NCBI RefSeq assembly: GCF_001426405.1
Contig: NZ_LMEP01000023.1
Coordinates: 356,924-420,923 of the forward strand
Direction of reading: 5' to 3'
DNA from: Streptomyces sp. Root1304
Lineage (GTDB): Bacteria; Actinomycetota; Actinomycetes; Streptomycetales; Streptomycetaceae
Length of the DNA stretch: 64,000 bases
Shown here: one piece after another, positions 41,828-49,729 of the stretch
How the letters are laid out: each line of letters opens with the position of its first letter
Position numbering within the stretch: position 1 is the first letter of the stretch
Made by a program: the position numbers and the translations under genes
The notes under the pieces: model-generated
The model's database searches: none
What the model saw: the letters and a program-made list of their open reading frames with translations, nothing else
What the model was told of the DNA's origin: nothing

Positions 41828-43261
41828 ATGCTCCCCGCACCGGCCCCGCACCCCGCTCCCGTCCGACGCGAGCACGATCTGCTCGGTGACCGGGACGTGC
41901 CCGCCGAGGCCTACTGGGGTGTCCACACCCTGCGCGCCACCGAGAACTTCGCCATCACCGGCACCCCGATCTCCGCGTACCCGCTGCTGATCGACGCGCT
42001 CGCCGCCGTCAAGGAGGCCGCCGCCCGCGCCAACGAGGAACTGGGGCTGCTCCCCGCCGACAAGGCCGCGGCCATCGCCGGCGCCTGCCGGGAGATCCGC
42101 GACGGACGGCTCCACGACCAGTTCGTCGTGGACGTCATCCAGGGCGGAGCCGGGACCTCCACCAACATGAACGCCAACGAGGTCGTCGCCAACCGCGCCC
42201 TCGAACTCCTCGGTCACGCCAAGGGCGACTACGACCGGCTCCACCCCAACGAGGACGTCAACCTCGGCCAGTCCACCAACGACGTCTACCCGACGGCCAT
42301 CCGCATCGCCGCGATCGGCGCGGCCCGCGAACTCCTCCTCGCCATGGCCGTGCTCCAGGACGCCTTCGCCGCCAAGGCCCTGGAGTTCCGCGAGGTCGTG
42401 AAGATGGGCCGCACGCAGCTCCAGGACGCGGTGCCCATGACGCTGGGCCAGGAGTTCTCGACGTACGCCGTCATGCTGGAGGAGGACCGCGGCCGGCTCG
42501 CCGAGGCGATCGAGCTCATCCACGAGATCAACCTCGGGGCCACCGCCATCGGCACCGGCCTCAACGCCGCCCCCGGCTACGCGGAGACCGCCCGCCGCAG
42601 GCTCGCCGAGCTGACCGGGCTGCCGCTGGTGACCTCCGCCAACCTGATCGAGGCCACCCAGGACTGCGGCGCCTTCGTCCAGCTGTCGGGCGTCCTCAAG
42701 CGCATCGCGGTCAAGCTCTCCAAGACCTGCAACGACCTCCGGCTGCTCTCCTCCGGCCCGCGCGCCGGCCTCAACGAGATCAACCTGCCGCCGGTGCAGG
42801 CCGGTTCCAGCATCATGCCGGGCAAGGTCAACCCGGTCATCCCCGAGGTCGTCAACCAGGTCGCCTTCGAGGTCATCGGCAACGACATCACCATCACCAT
42901 GGCCGCCGAGGGCGGACAGCTCCAGCTCAACGCCTTCGAGCCGGTCATCTTCCACGCCCTCTCGAAGAGCCTGCTCTCGCTGCGCGCCGCCTGCCTGACC
43001 CTGGCCGAGCGCTGCGTCGACGGCATCTCCGCCAACACCGAGGCGCTCCGCGCGGCCGTCGAGAACTCGATCGGGCTCGCCACCGCGCTCAACCCGCACC
43101 TCGGCTACACCGCGGCCACCGCCATCGCGCAGGAGGCGCTCGCCACCGGGCGCGGCGTCGTCGAACTCACCCTGGAGAAGGGGCTGATCCCCGCCGACCG
43201 GCTGGCCGAGCTGCTCACCCCCGAGCGGCTCACCGGCGCCCCGGGCTCCAGCCTCGTTTGA
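41828..43261 (+). CDS. aspA: Aspartate ammonia-lyase
   Basis: 477 residues, usual length. Fumarase/aspartase superfamily with AspA features: REHDLLGDRDVPAEAYWGVHTLRATENF at the start, GAGTSTNMNANEVVANRALELLGH (substrate binding), HPNEDVNLGQSTNDVYPTAIR and the catalytic Ser loop GSSIMPGKVNPVIPE (about 318-332). It converts aspartate to fumarate and ammonia. ATG41828 follows AGGAGA. Together with ansA upstream it completes the path from asparagine to fumarate; the 399-bp gap suggests separate transcription. Confidence 0.96.
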   Translation: MLPAPAPHPAPVRREHDLLGDRDVPAEAYWGVHTLRATENFAITGTPISAYPLLIDALAAVKEAAARANEELGLLPADKAAAIAGACREIRDGRLHDQFVVDVIQGGAGTSTNMNANEVVANRALELLGHAKGDYDRLHPNEDVNLGQSTNDVYPTAIRIAAIGAARELLLAMAVLQDAFAAKALEFREVVKMGRTQLQDAVPMTLGQEFSTYAVMLEEDRGRLAEAIELIHEINLGATAIGTGLNAAPGYAETARRRLAELTGLPLVTSANLIEATQDCGAFVQLSGVLKRIAVKLSKTCNDLRLLSSGPRAGLNEINLPPVQAGSSIMPGKVNPVIPEVVNQVAFEVIGNDITITMAAEGGQLQLNAFEPVIFHALSKSLLSLRAACLTLAERCVDGISANTEALRAAVENSIGLATALNPHLGYTAATAIAQEALATGRGVVELTLEKGLIPADRLAELLTPERLTGAPGSSLV

Positions 43262-43297
43262 CGCCTTCGTACGCGCATCCGCATCCGGACATAAGTT

Positions 43298-43330
43298 ACC
43301 CGTCGGTTTCTCGTGACTTCCCCGACGGGT
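43298..43330. terminator. 9-bp inverted repeat between aspA and cholesterol oxidase
   Basis: ACCCGTCGG (43298-43306) pairs with CCGACGGGT (43322-43330), extended by three more bases with one mismatch; 15-base loop. It starts 36 bases past the aspA stop and most likely terminates that gene. Confidence 0.5.
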
Positions 43331-43335
43331 GACAG

Positions 43336-43349
43336 TAGAACATGTTCCC
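43336..43349. promoter_or_regulatory. KstR-like palindrome upstream of cholesterol oxidase
   Basis: TAGAACATGTTCCC matches 13 of 14 positions of the TNNAACNNGTTNNA motif known for the actinobacterial cholesterol-catabolism repressor KstR (only the last base differs); its core GAACATGTTC is a perfect palindrome. It ends 26 bases before the ATG of the cholesterol oxidase gene. Binding of a KstR-like TetR protein is inference. Confidence 0.5.
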
Positions 43350-43375
43350 ATTCGCTCGCCAGTGAGGGACATCAC

Positions 43376-45019
43376 ATGAGTGAACACCCCATGTCCGGAA
43401 AGGGGACCGGCGGCGTCAGTCGTCGCCGGTTCCTCGCGGGAACAGGTTCTCTTCTCGGCGCCGCCGCCCTGGCCGCCCACACCACTCCGGCACACGCCGT
43501 CACCGGCCTCGCCTCCACCCCCATCCCGAGCGGCGCGCACGTCCCCGCCCTCATCGTCGGCACCGGGTACGGCGGCTCCGTCGCCGCGCTCCGCCTCGCC
43601 CGCGCCGGCTTCGACGTGCACATGGTCGAGATGGGCATGGCCTGGGACACCCCGGGATCCGACGGCAAGATCTTCGCCAACACCACCCGGCCCGACTACC
43701 GCTCCTTCTGGCTGCGCTCCCGTACCAAGCAGCCCCTGAGCAACTTCCTCGGCTTCCCCCTCGACAAGGACGTGCCCTGTCACACCGGCATCCTCGACGC
43801 CGAGGACTTCGCCGGCATCACCGTCTACCAGGGCCGAGGGGTCGGCGGCGGCTCCCTCGTCAACGGCGGCATGGCCGTCACCCCGCGTCGCGAGAACTTC
43901 GCCGCCATCCTCCCCACGGTCGACGTGGCCGAGATGTACTCCACCTACTACCCGCGCGCCAACGCCGGCCTCGGCGTCACCGAGGTCGACCAGAGCTGGT
44001 GGGAGAACGCCTCCTGCTACCAGTACGCCCGAGTCGGCCGCAAGCACGCCGAGCGCTCCGGCTTCCCCTTCGTGTTCGTCCCGAACGTCTACGACTGGGA
44101 GTACATGAAGCAGGAACTCGCGGGCAACGTGCCGAAGTCGGCGCTCGACGGCGAGGTCATCTACGGCAACAACGCCGGCAAGAAGAACCTCCAGAAGACC
44201 TATCTCGCCCAGGCCGCCGCCACCGGCCGGGTCACCGTCTCCGCCCTGCACAAGGTCACCTCCGTCACCCCGGCGGCCGGCGGCGGCTACACCGTCTCCA
44301 TCGACCAGATCGACACCACCGGCGTCACCCTGGCGAGCAAGACCGTCACCGCCGACAAGGTCTTCTTCGCCGCCGGGAGCGTCGGCACGAGCAAGCTGCT
44401 CACCCGGCTCAAGGCCACGGGTGCCCTCCCCGCCCTCAACGACCGGATCGGCAAGGGCTGGGGCGACAACGGCAACGTCATGTGCGGCCGCGCCAACCAC
44501 ATGTGGGACCCGACCGGCAAGCTCCAGTCGGCCATGCCCACGGCGGGCATCGACAACTGGGACGCGGGCGGCGCGTTCGCCGAGGTCGCCCCGCTGCCCA
44601 CCGGCATCGAGACCTACGCCTCCTTCTACCTCTCCATCACCAAGACCCCGCACCGCGCGGAGTTCAGCTGGAACCCGGCCACCGGCAAGGTCGACCTGAA
44701 CTGGGACCGGTCCTGGAAGCAGACCTCCATCGACGCGGCGAAGACCATCTTCGACAAGATCAACGCCAAGGAGGGCACGATCTACCGCACCGACCTCTTC
44801 GGCGCGTACAAGATCTGGGGCGACCACCTCACCTACCACCCGCTCGGCGGCGCGGTCCTGGGGCAGGCGACCGACAACTACGGCCGGCTCCACGGCTACT
44901 CCGGCCTCTACGCCATCGACGGCTCCCTGATCCCCGGCAACACCAGCGTCAACCCGTTCGTCACCATCACGGCCCTCGCCGAACGCAACATCGAGCGGAT
45001 CGTCGCCGAGGACTTCTGA
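43376..45019 (+). CDS. choA: Secreted cholesterol oxidase (class I, GMC fold)
   Basis: 547 residues from ATG43376, GAGGGA six bases upstream. Twin-arginine signal VSRRRFLAGTGSLLGAAALAA, so the FAD enzyme is exported folded. FAD-binding LIVGTGYGGSVAALRLARAG, then the active-site residues of Streptomyces ChoA are all found in order: Glu403 (AFAEVAPLP), His488 (TYHPLGGAV) and Asn526 (SVNPFVT). It oxidises and isomerises cholesterol to cholest-4-en-3-one. The usual upstream P450 gene (choP) is absent. KstR-like site in the promoter; the likely terminator is at 45055. Confidence 0.96.
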   Translation: MSEHPMSGKGTGGVSRRRFLAGTGSLLGAAALAAHTTPAHAVTGLASTPIPSGAHVPALIVGTGYGGSVAALRLARAGFDVHMVEMGMAWDTPGSDGKIFANTTRPDYRSFWLRSRTKQPLSNFLGFPLDKDVPCHTGILDAEDFAGITVYQGRGVGGGSLVNGGMAVTPRRENFAAILPTVDVAEMYSTYYPRANAGLGVTEVDQSWWENASCYQYARVGRKHAERSGFPFVFVPNVYDWEYMKQELAGNVPKSALDGEVIYGNNAGKKNLQKTYLAQAAATGRVTVSALHKVTSVTPAAGGGYTVSIDQIDTTGVTLASKTVTADKVFFAAGSVGTSKLLTRLKATGALPALNDRIGKGWGDNGNVMCGRANHMWDPTGKLQSAMPTAGIDNWDAGGAFAEVAPLPTGIETYASFYLSITKTPHRAEFSWNPATGKVDLNWDRSWKQTSIDAAKTIFDKINAKEGTIYRTDLFGAYKIWGDHLTYHPLGGAVLGQATDNYGRLHGYSGLYAIDGSLIPGNTSVNPFVTITALAERNIERIVAEDF

Positions 45020-45054
45020 CGAGCCGCACGGGGGAACGCGGGGACAGAACGGGG

Positions 45055-45090
45055 GAGAGGGGTCGGCCGGAACACCGGCCGGCCCCTCTC
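45055..45090. terminator. 16-bp hairpin between convergent genes
   Basis: 45055-45070 pairs with 45075-45090 over 16 bases with one T-G wobble, loop AACA. Lies between the cholesterol oxidase and the AhpD-like gene (stop 45100), so it can serve both strands. Confidence 0.75.
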
Positions 45091-45099
45091 CGCAAGGCC

Positions 45100-45588
45100 T
45101 CAGTGCGTCGGCAGCACGCACACCGTGTCGAGCCCCAGCACCCGGTTGAGCCGCCCGAACGCCAGCCACGAGCCCAGGCTCATCGTCAGCTCCACGATCT
45201 CCGCCTGGCTGTACCGGGCCGTCATCCGCGCCCAGAACTCCTCGTCCAGACCGTGGTGGTCCAGCGCGTACCGCTCCGCGTACTCGGCGGCGAGCCGCGT
45301 CCGCTCGTCGAAGGACTCCGAGACCTCCGTCTCCCGCCAGGCCGCGACGACCTCGTCGAAGCCCTCCTCGACCTTCACGCCGTCCCGGTCGGTACGCCAG
45401 TCCAGACAGAACCCGCAGCCGTTGATCTGCGCGATCCGCAGCCGCGCCGCCTCGAACTCGCGCAGCCCCAGCGTCGTATGGGCGTACACCGACAGCGAGA
45501 AGTTCGCCGCCGCCGTCCCGATCTCCGGGACCATGTCGCCCCACACGTATCCGATCGGCTCCTGGCCCTCGGGAATGTCGATGATCAT
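45100..45588 (-). CDS. Carboxymuconolactone decarboxylase (AhpD-like) family protein
   Basis: 162 residues from ATG45588 with GGAGGAG six bases upstream. AhpD-like all-helical fold with the redox pair in AQINGCGFCLDWRTD (CxxC, about 60-65). ARYSQAEIVELTMSLGSWLAFGRLNRVLG is the helix-rich end of the family. These proteins act as alkylhydroperoxidase partners or decarboxylases; the CxxC points to the former. Its start overlaps the upstream stop as ATGA, so it is coupled to the reductase gene before it. Confidence 0.9.
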   Translation of the reverse strand: MIIDIPEGQEPIGYVWGDMVPEIGTAAANFSLSVYAHTTLGLREFEAARLRIAQINGCGFCLDWRTDRDGVKVEEGFDEVVAAWRETEVSESFDERTRLAAEYAERYALDHHGLDEEFWARMTARYSQAEIVELTMSLGSWLAFGRLNRVLGLDTVCVLPTH

Positions 45589-46664
45589 CGTGGTCTCCTC
45601 CCCAGCTTCCCGACCGCCGGCCGCAACGGCACGTCCAGCGCGTCGTACAGTCCCGGTTCCGCCGCCACCAGCCAGTCGATCGCCCCGACGAGCCGGCCCA
45701 CCGCCGTCGCGTTCCCGCCCGCCGACCGGTTCTCGCCCTCGTCGGTCGCCGCCACCGTGACCTCGATCCGGGGGCTGCCCTCGACGATCACCCGGTGCGC
45801 CCCCGCCCCGTCCGGCGGCACCGGCCAGTCCGGCGCGCAGGAGGGATGGATGCGGGTGACGTGCTCGATCACGATCCGGGGCTCCCCGCCGACGATCCCC
45901 TGCACCTCGAAGCGGACCGCACCCTGCGTCCCCGCCTCGAAGACGCCCATCGTCCGCGTCTTCACGGTGGACTCCAGCGGGCGCCGCTCCATCGTCTCGC
46001 GGATCTCGTCGAGCTCGGCCCCGAGCGCGCGCGCCATCAGCCGCACCTGGCCGCCCCAGATCATGGTCGGCACCGAGGGCCACAGCATGGGCGGTTCGTA
46101 CTCCAGCGGCCGGCCCATCCCCACCAGCTCGCGGACCGAATCCTCCTGCTCGTACGTCGAGTAGTCGAAGATCTCCTGGCAGCGGATCACGTCCACCGTC
46201 GCGGCCAGGCCGCTCACGAGGAGGGGCAGCACGTCGTTGCCCCAGCCCGGGTCCACCCCCGACACGAACAGCGAACCACCGCCCTCGGCGACCGCCGCGA
46301 CCATCGGGTCCCTGAACTCCGGTGGCGCGTTGCGCTGGTCGTACAGCGGATACAGCGCGGGAGTGACCACCACCGCGCCCGACCGTACCGCCCGCGCCAC
46401 GTCCTCGATCGCCCCGTCGGGCCGGGTGTCGCCGGAGGCCGCGTACACCACCGCCCCCGGCCGCCCGTCGAGGACCGCGCCGACCTCGTCGACGGCCGCC
46501 ACCCCGAGATCACGGCCGAGCCCCGCGAGCCGGCCCGCGTCCCGGCCGACCTTCGCCGGATCGGAGACCAGTACGGCCGCGAGCTCCAGGCCTGGATGGG
46601 CGTCCACGGCGCGGATCGCCGCGCGCCCGACATTTCCGGTACCCCACACCACCGTCCGAATCAT
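45585..46664 (-). CDS. Dihydrodipicolinate reductase-like NAD(P)H-dependent dehydrogenase
   Basis: 359 residues. Rossmann N-terminus MIRTVVWGTGNVGRAAIRAVDAHPGLELAAVLVSDPAKVGRDAG (NAD(P)-binding GTGNVG), a GDTRPDGAIEDVARAVRSGAVVVTPALYPLY region and the C-terminal fold of the DapB-like/2,4-diaminopentanoate dehydrogenase group. These enzymes act on amino acids or steroid-pathway intermediates in actinobacteria; the function here is unknown. It overlaps the AhpD-like gene by four bases. A 43-bp palindrome lies 40 bases upstream of its ATG and is the likely operator. Confidence 0.87.
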   Translation of the reverse strand: MIRTVVWGTGNVGRAAIRAVDAHPGLELAAVLVSDPAKVGRDAGRLAGLGRDLGVAAVDEVGAVLDGRPGAVVYAASGDTRPDGAIEDVARAVRSGAVVVTPALYPLYDQRNAPPEFRDPMVAAVAEGGGSLFVSGVDPGWGNDVLPLLVSGLAATVDVIRCQEIFDYSTYEQEDSVRELVGMGRPLEYEPPMLWPSVPTMIWGGQVRLMARALGAELDEIRETMERRPLESTVKTRTMGVFEAGTQGAVRFEVQGIVGGEPRIVIEHVTRIHPSCAPDWPVPPDGAGAHRVIVEGSPRIEVTVAATDEGENRSAGGNATAVGRLVGAIDWLVAAEPGLYDALDVPLRPAVGKLGRRPR

Positions 46665-46703
46665 GCGCGGAGGGTAGCGCCGGGCCCCGAAGGTTCCCAG
46701 ACC

Positions 46704-46746
46704 CGCGACCGGACGATCTGACGAATCGTCAGATCATCCGGTCGCG
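46704..46746. promoter_or_regulatory. 43-bp near-perfect palindrome
   Basis: 46704-46724 and 46726-46746 are reverse complements at 20 of 21 positions around a single central A. The core TCTGACGAATCGTCAGA is perfect. It lies between the stop of the downstream minus-strand GNAT gene (46758) and the ATG of the reductase gene (46664), so it may be both terminator and TetR-type operator. No TetR gene is adjacent. Confidence 0.7.
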
Positions 46747-46757
46747 GTGAGGGCGCG

Positions 46758-47198
46758 TCAGGCCAGGCGCAGCGCCACGAACGGCACCGTGTCGCCCGGC
46801 AGGACGTACCGCTCCACCTCGACGAAGCCCCGGGCGAGCGCGAACCGCAGCCCCTCCTCGTTGGAGGCGAGGACGACCGTCTCCACACCCTCCTCGCTCA
46901 GCGTCCGCGCGTGCGCCAGGCCCCGCTCGTACAGCGCCGTCCCGAGGCCCCGCCCCCGGAAACCGGGCAGGATCCGGGCGATCACGGTCGCCGCCGGAGT
47001 CTCCTCGTCCGGCGGGCGCACCGTGGAGCAGCCCACCACGACGTCCCCGAGGTAGGCGACGTCCAGCCGGTTCCGCCCGGCCCGCTCGCGCACCTCGTCG
47101 GGGGAGAGGACGGCCGTGGGGATGATCGCGTTGTGGACGGCCCGCCAGTCCGCGAGCCGCGCCTCGCCCAGGGCCCGCTCGATACGAAGATCGTTCAT
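46758..47198 (-). CDS. GNAT family N-acetyltransferase
   Basis: 146 residues from ATG47198. Acetyl-CoA loop in ILPGFRGRGLGTALYERGLAHAR (about 80-100) with the R-G-x-G-L-G pattern, followed by LASNEEGLRFALARGFVEVER, the end helices and strand 6 of the fold. N-terminal part includes a long helical stretch (VHNAIIPTAVLSPDEVRERAG). Acceptor unknown. Stand-alone; the palindrome described above follows its stop. Confidence 0.9.
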   Translation of the reverse strand: MNDLRIERALGEARLADWRAVHNAIIPTAVLSPDEVRERAGRNRLDVAYLGDVVVGCSTVRPPDEETPAATVIARILPGFRGRGLGTALYERGLAHARTLSEEGVETVVLASNEEGLRFALARGFVEVERYVLPGDTVPFVALRLA

Positions 47199-47383
47199 CG
47201 GATCAGGAAACCGCGCCGCGGCAGAAAGAGGCAACCGGATTCGGTCCGTGAAGGAGCGCGGCGGACCGGGACGGCCCGCGCACGGGCGCGCCGCCGTACG
47301 GGTGAGGGCGCCGGGACCACGGCAGCGCCGCCCGTCGAACGGGTACGGATCGCTGCATTGCCCCCGGCCAGGAGGAACCGTCC

Positions 47384-48205
47384 ATGTCCGTCCGCAAGGG
47401 CGCCCCCGCGCTGTTGAGCGCCGGCACACTGTGCGCGGCCCTGTTGCTCACCGGCTGCGCGAACACCGCTCCCCCCGCACCTCCCGCCGGGTCGGCCGCC
47501 GCCGCTCCGCCCGGCGGCGACTCCCGCCCCGAGGGCCCGCCGGCCGGAACGGCGGGGGAGGCGGGAGGCCCGGCCGAGGCCGCCAACAGCCTCACCGCCA
47601 CGCGCCTCCCCGCCCCACGCCTCCCCGGCGTCGGCCCGGTGACGCAGGCCCTCGTGCCCGACGGCACCACCCAGGCCCTCGTCGTCACCGGAGCCACCGC
47701 CGACTCCTCCACCTCCACCGCGACGCTCTACGCACGGGACCCCGGCGGCCGCTGGACGCCGAAGGCCGGCCCCTGGCCCGCCCACAACGCCCTCCAGGGC
47801 TGGACCTCCGACCACACCGCCGGCGATCTGCGCACCCCCATCGGGGTCTTCCGGATCGGCGACGCGGGCGGCCGGCTGCCCGACCCCGGCGCCCGCCTCC
47901 CGTACGACCAGGACGAGGAGTTCGCCATCAGCGGCACCGGATTCTCCGGCGAACCCCTCGAAGGCTCCTTCGACCATGTGATCGCCATCGACTACAACCG
48001 GGTCCCCGGCCGCACCCCGCTCGACAAGGAACGCCCGCTCGGCGCCGACAAGGGCGGCGGCGTCTGGATCCACGTCGACCACGGCGGCCCCACCCAGGCC
48101 TGCGTCGCCCTGGAGCGCGAGGTGCTGCGCGCACTGCTGCGCGCCCTCGACCCGGCCGCGGAACCCGTCGTGGTCATGGGCCCGGCCCCGGAACTCGCCC
48201 GCTGA
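47384..48205 (+). CDS. Lipoprotein with L,D-transpeptidase (YkuD-like) domain
   Basis: 273 residues, ATG47384 with GGAGGA eight bases upstream. Lipoprotein signal ending LLLTGC (about residue 25), a long Pro/Ala/Gly linker (to ~95) and a YkuD-like catalytic domain: GDLRTPIGVFRIGD, then GGGVWIHVDHGGPTQACVALE (His and Cys in the order of the family nucleophile motif, about 224-244). The canonical SHGC(I/V)R(L/M) is modified to TQACVAL. It would act on peptidoglycan from the outer face of the membrane. Convergent with NDH-2. Confidence 0.85.
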   Translation: MSVRKGAPALLSAGTLCAALLLTGCANTAPPAPPAGSAAAAPPGGDSRPEGPPAGTAGEAGGPAEAANSLTATRLPAPRLPGVGPVTQALVPDGTTQALVVTGATADSSTSTATLYARDPGGRWTPKAGPWPAHNALQGWTSDHTAGDLRTPIGVFRIGDAGGRLPDPGARLPYDQDEEFAISGTGFSGEPLEGSFDHVIAIDYNRVPGRTPLDKERPLGADKGGGVWIHVDHGGPTQACVALEREVLRALLRALDPAAEPVVVMGPAPELAR

Positions 48206-48211
48206 CGAAGC

Positions 48212-48248
48212 GGCGGGCGGGACCGGGCCACCGCCGGTCCCACCCGCC
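48212..48248. terminator. 15-bp hairpin between convergent genes
   Basis: 48212-48226 pairs with 48234-48248 over 15 bases with one mismatch, between the transpeptidase-like gene (stop 48205) and the NADH dehydrogenase gene (stop 48292). Confidence 0.65.
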
Positions 48249-48291
48249 TCCCGAGTCCGGGCGCGGCCCTCCCGCGCCCTGACGACAGGCC

Positions 48292-49671
48292 CTAGTTCCC
48301 GCCCGCCCCCACCGCCCCGCGGAACGCGGCCGTATGGCTCCGGACCTGCTCCTGCGTCAGATACGCGTCCGTGTACTCGAAGTCCCGCAGCGTCCCCGCC
48401 TTCGTGGCCAGGAAGCCCGTCCGGACGAAGTCGTCACCGGCGACCGCGTTGAGCAGCCAGTTCGTCATCACCCGGGTCTTCGCCACGTTCGTCCGCAGCG
48501 CCGCCCAGTGGTACGCGCGGGCGACGGCCTGCGCCGGCATCCCGTGCAGCTCGACCCCGAGCGGCTTCGACACCCCGTCCATCCCGCCGAGGTCCACCAC
48601 GAGCCCCAGGTCCTTGTGCGTGTACGGACGGGTCGCTTCCCCGCGCAGGGTCGCCACCAGGTTGTCGGCCAGCGCCTTGCCCTGGCGCATCGCGTGCTGC
48701 GCCGTCGGCGGGCAGATCGCCCCCTCCTCGCCCTTGGCGAGGTCGGGCACCGCCGCCGCGTCGCCGAGCGCCCACACCCCGTCGAGCCCGGGGACCGCCA
48801 TCTCGGCCGAGACGACGAGCCGCCCCCGGAAGGTGTCCGCGCCGAGCGTGCCGATCAGCGGACTGGCCGCCACTCCGGCCGTCCAGATCAGCGTCCTGCT
48901 GGGCAGCACCCGCCCGTCGGTGAGCGTCACCGTCTCCGCGTCCACCGAGGCCACCGACACCCCGAGCGAGACCTCGATGCCCCGCCGGGTCAGGATGTCC
49001 ATCGCGGCGGCGCCGAGCTTGTCGCCCAGCTCCGGCATCAGCTTCGGCGCGATGTCCACCAGGTGCCACTTGATCAGCTTCGGATCGATGCGCGGATACC
49101 GCTTCACCGCGTTGTGGGTGAGCAGCTGGAGACAGGCCGCCGTCTCCGTACCCGCGTAGCCGCCGCCGACCACGACGAACCGCAGCCGCGCGGCCCGCTC
49201 CTCCTCGTCGGTGCTGGCGTCCGCCAGATCGAGCTGGGCGATGACGTGGTCGCGGATGTACACCGCCTCCGCCAGCGTCTTCATCCCGCGCGCATACTCG
49301 GCGAGACCGGGGATGTCGAAGCTGCGGGTCACGCTGCCGGGCGACAGCACGAGATGGTCGTACGGCTCCGTCACGTACTCGCCGGAGATCGTGCGCACCA
49401 CACAGACCTTGGCCGCCGTGTCCACGCCGACCACACCGCCCGGCACGATCCTGGTCCGGTGCCGTTCACTGCGCCGCAGCGAGAGCGCGACCGACTGCGG
49501 GGTCAGCACCCCCGCCGCCACCTGGGGGAGCAACGGCAGGTACAGCTGGTACGAGAACGGGGAGAGCAGCGCGAGCTGCGCCTCCCGCTCCGCGAGCCGC
49601 CGTTCGAGCCTCCGTACGCAGGCCACTCCGGCGAATCCGGCGCCCACCACGAGAATCCTCGGTCGCGTCAC
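48292..49671 (-). CDS. Type II NADH dehydrogenase-like FAD oxidoreductase
   Basis: 459 residues from GTG49671. Two Rossmann motifs: FAD-binding RPRILVVGAGFAGVACVRRLERRL at the start and NAD(P)H-binding RFVVVGGGYAGTETAACLQLL (about 165-185); the FAD-binding GVWALGDAAAVPD is near residue 305. The order and the short C-terminal amphipathic region fit NDH-2 (ndh), a membrane-bound NADH:quinone oxidoreductase. Cytoplasmic; it feeds the quinone pool without pumping protons. Divergent from the transporter gene, 58 bp away. Confidence 0.88.
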   Translation of the reverse strand: MTRPRILVVGAGFAGVACVRRLERRLAEREAQLALLSPFSYQLYLPLLPQVAAGVLTPQSVALSLRRSERHRTRIVPGGVVGVDTAAKVCVVRTISGEYVTEPYDHLVLSPGSVTRSFDIPGLAEYARGMKTLAEAVYIRDHVIAQLDLADASTDEEERAARLRFVVVGGGYAGTETAACLQLLTHNAVKRYPRIDPKLIKWHLVDIAPKLMPELGDKLGAAAMDILTRRGIEVSLGVSVASVDAETVTLTDGRVLPSRTLIWTAGVAASPLIGTLGADTFRGRLVVSAEMAVPGLDGVWALGDAAAVPDLAKGEEGAICPPTAQHAMRQGKALADNLVATLRGEATRPYTHKDLGLVVDLGGMDGVSKPLGVELHGMPAQAVARAYHWAALRTNVAKTRVMTNWLLNAVAGDDFVRTGFLATKAGTLRDFEYTDAYLTQEQVRSHTAAFRGAVGAGGN

Positions 49672-49729
49672 GCTGTCCGCCCTTCCGTATGAGCGTGCAA
49701 GAAGCCATCGGATATGACTGAGTAAGCCC

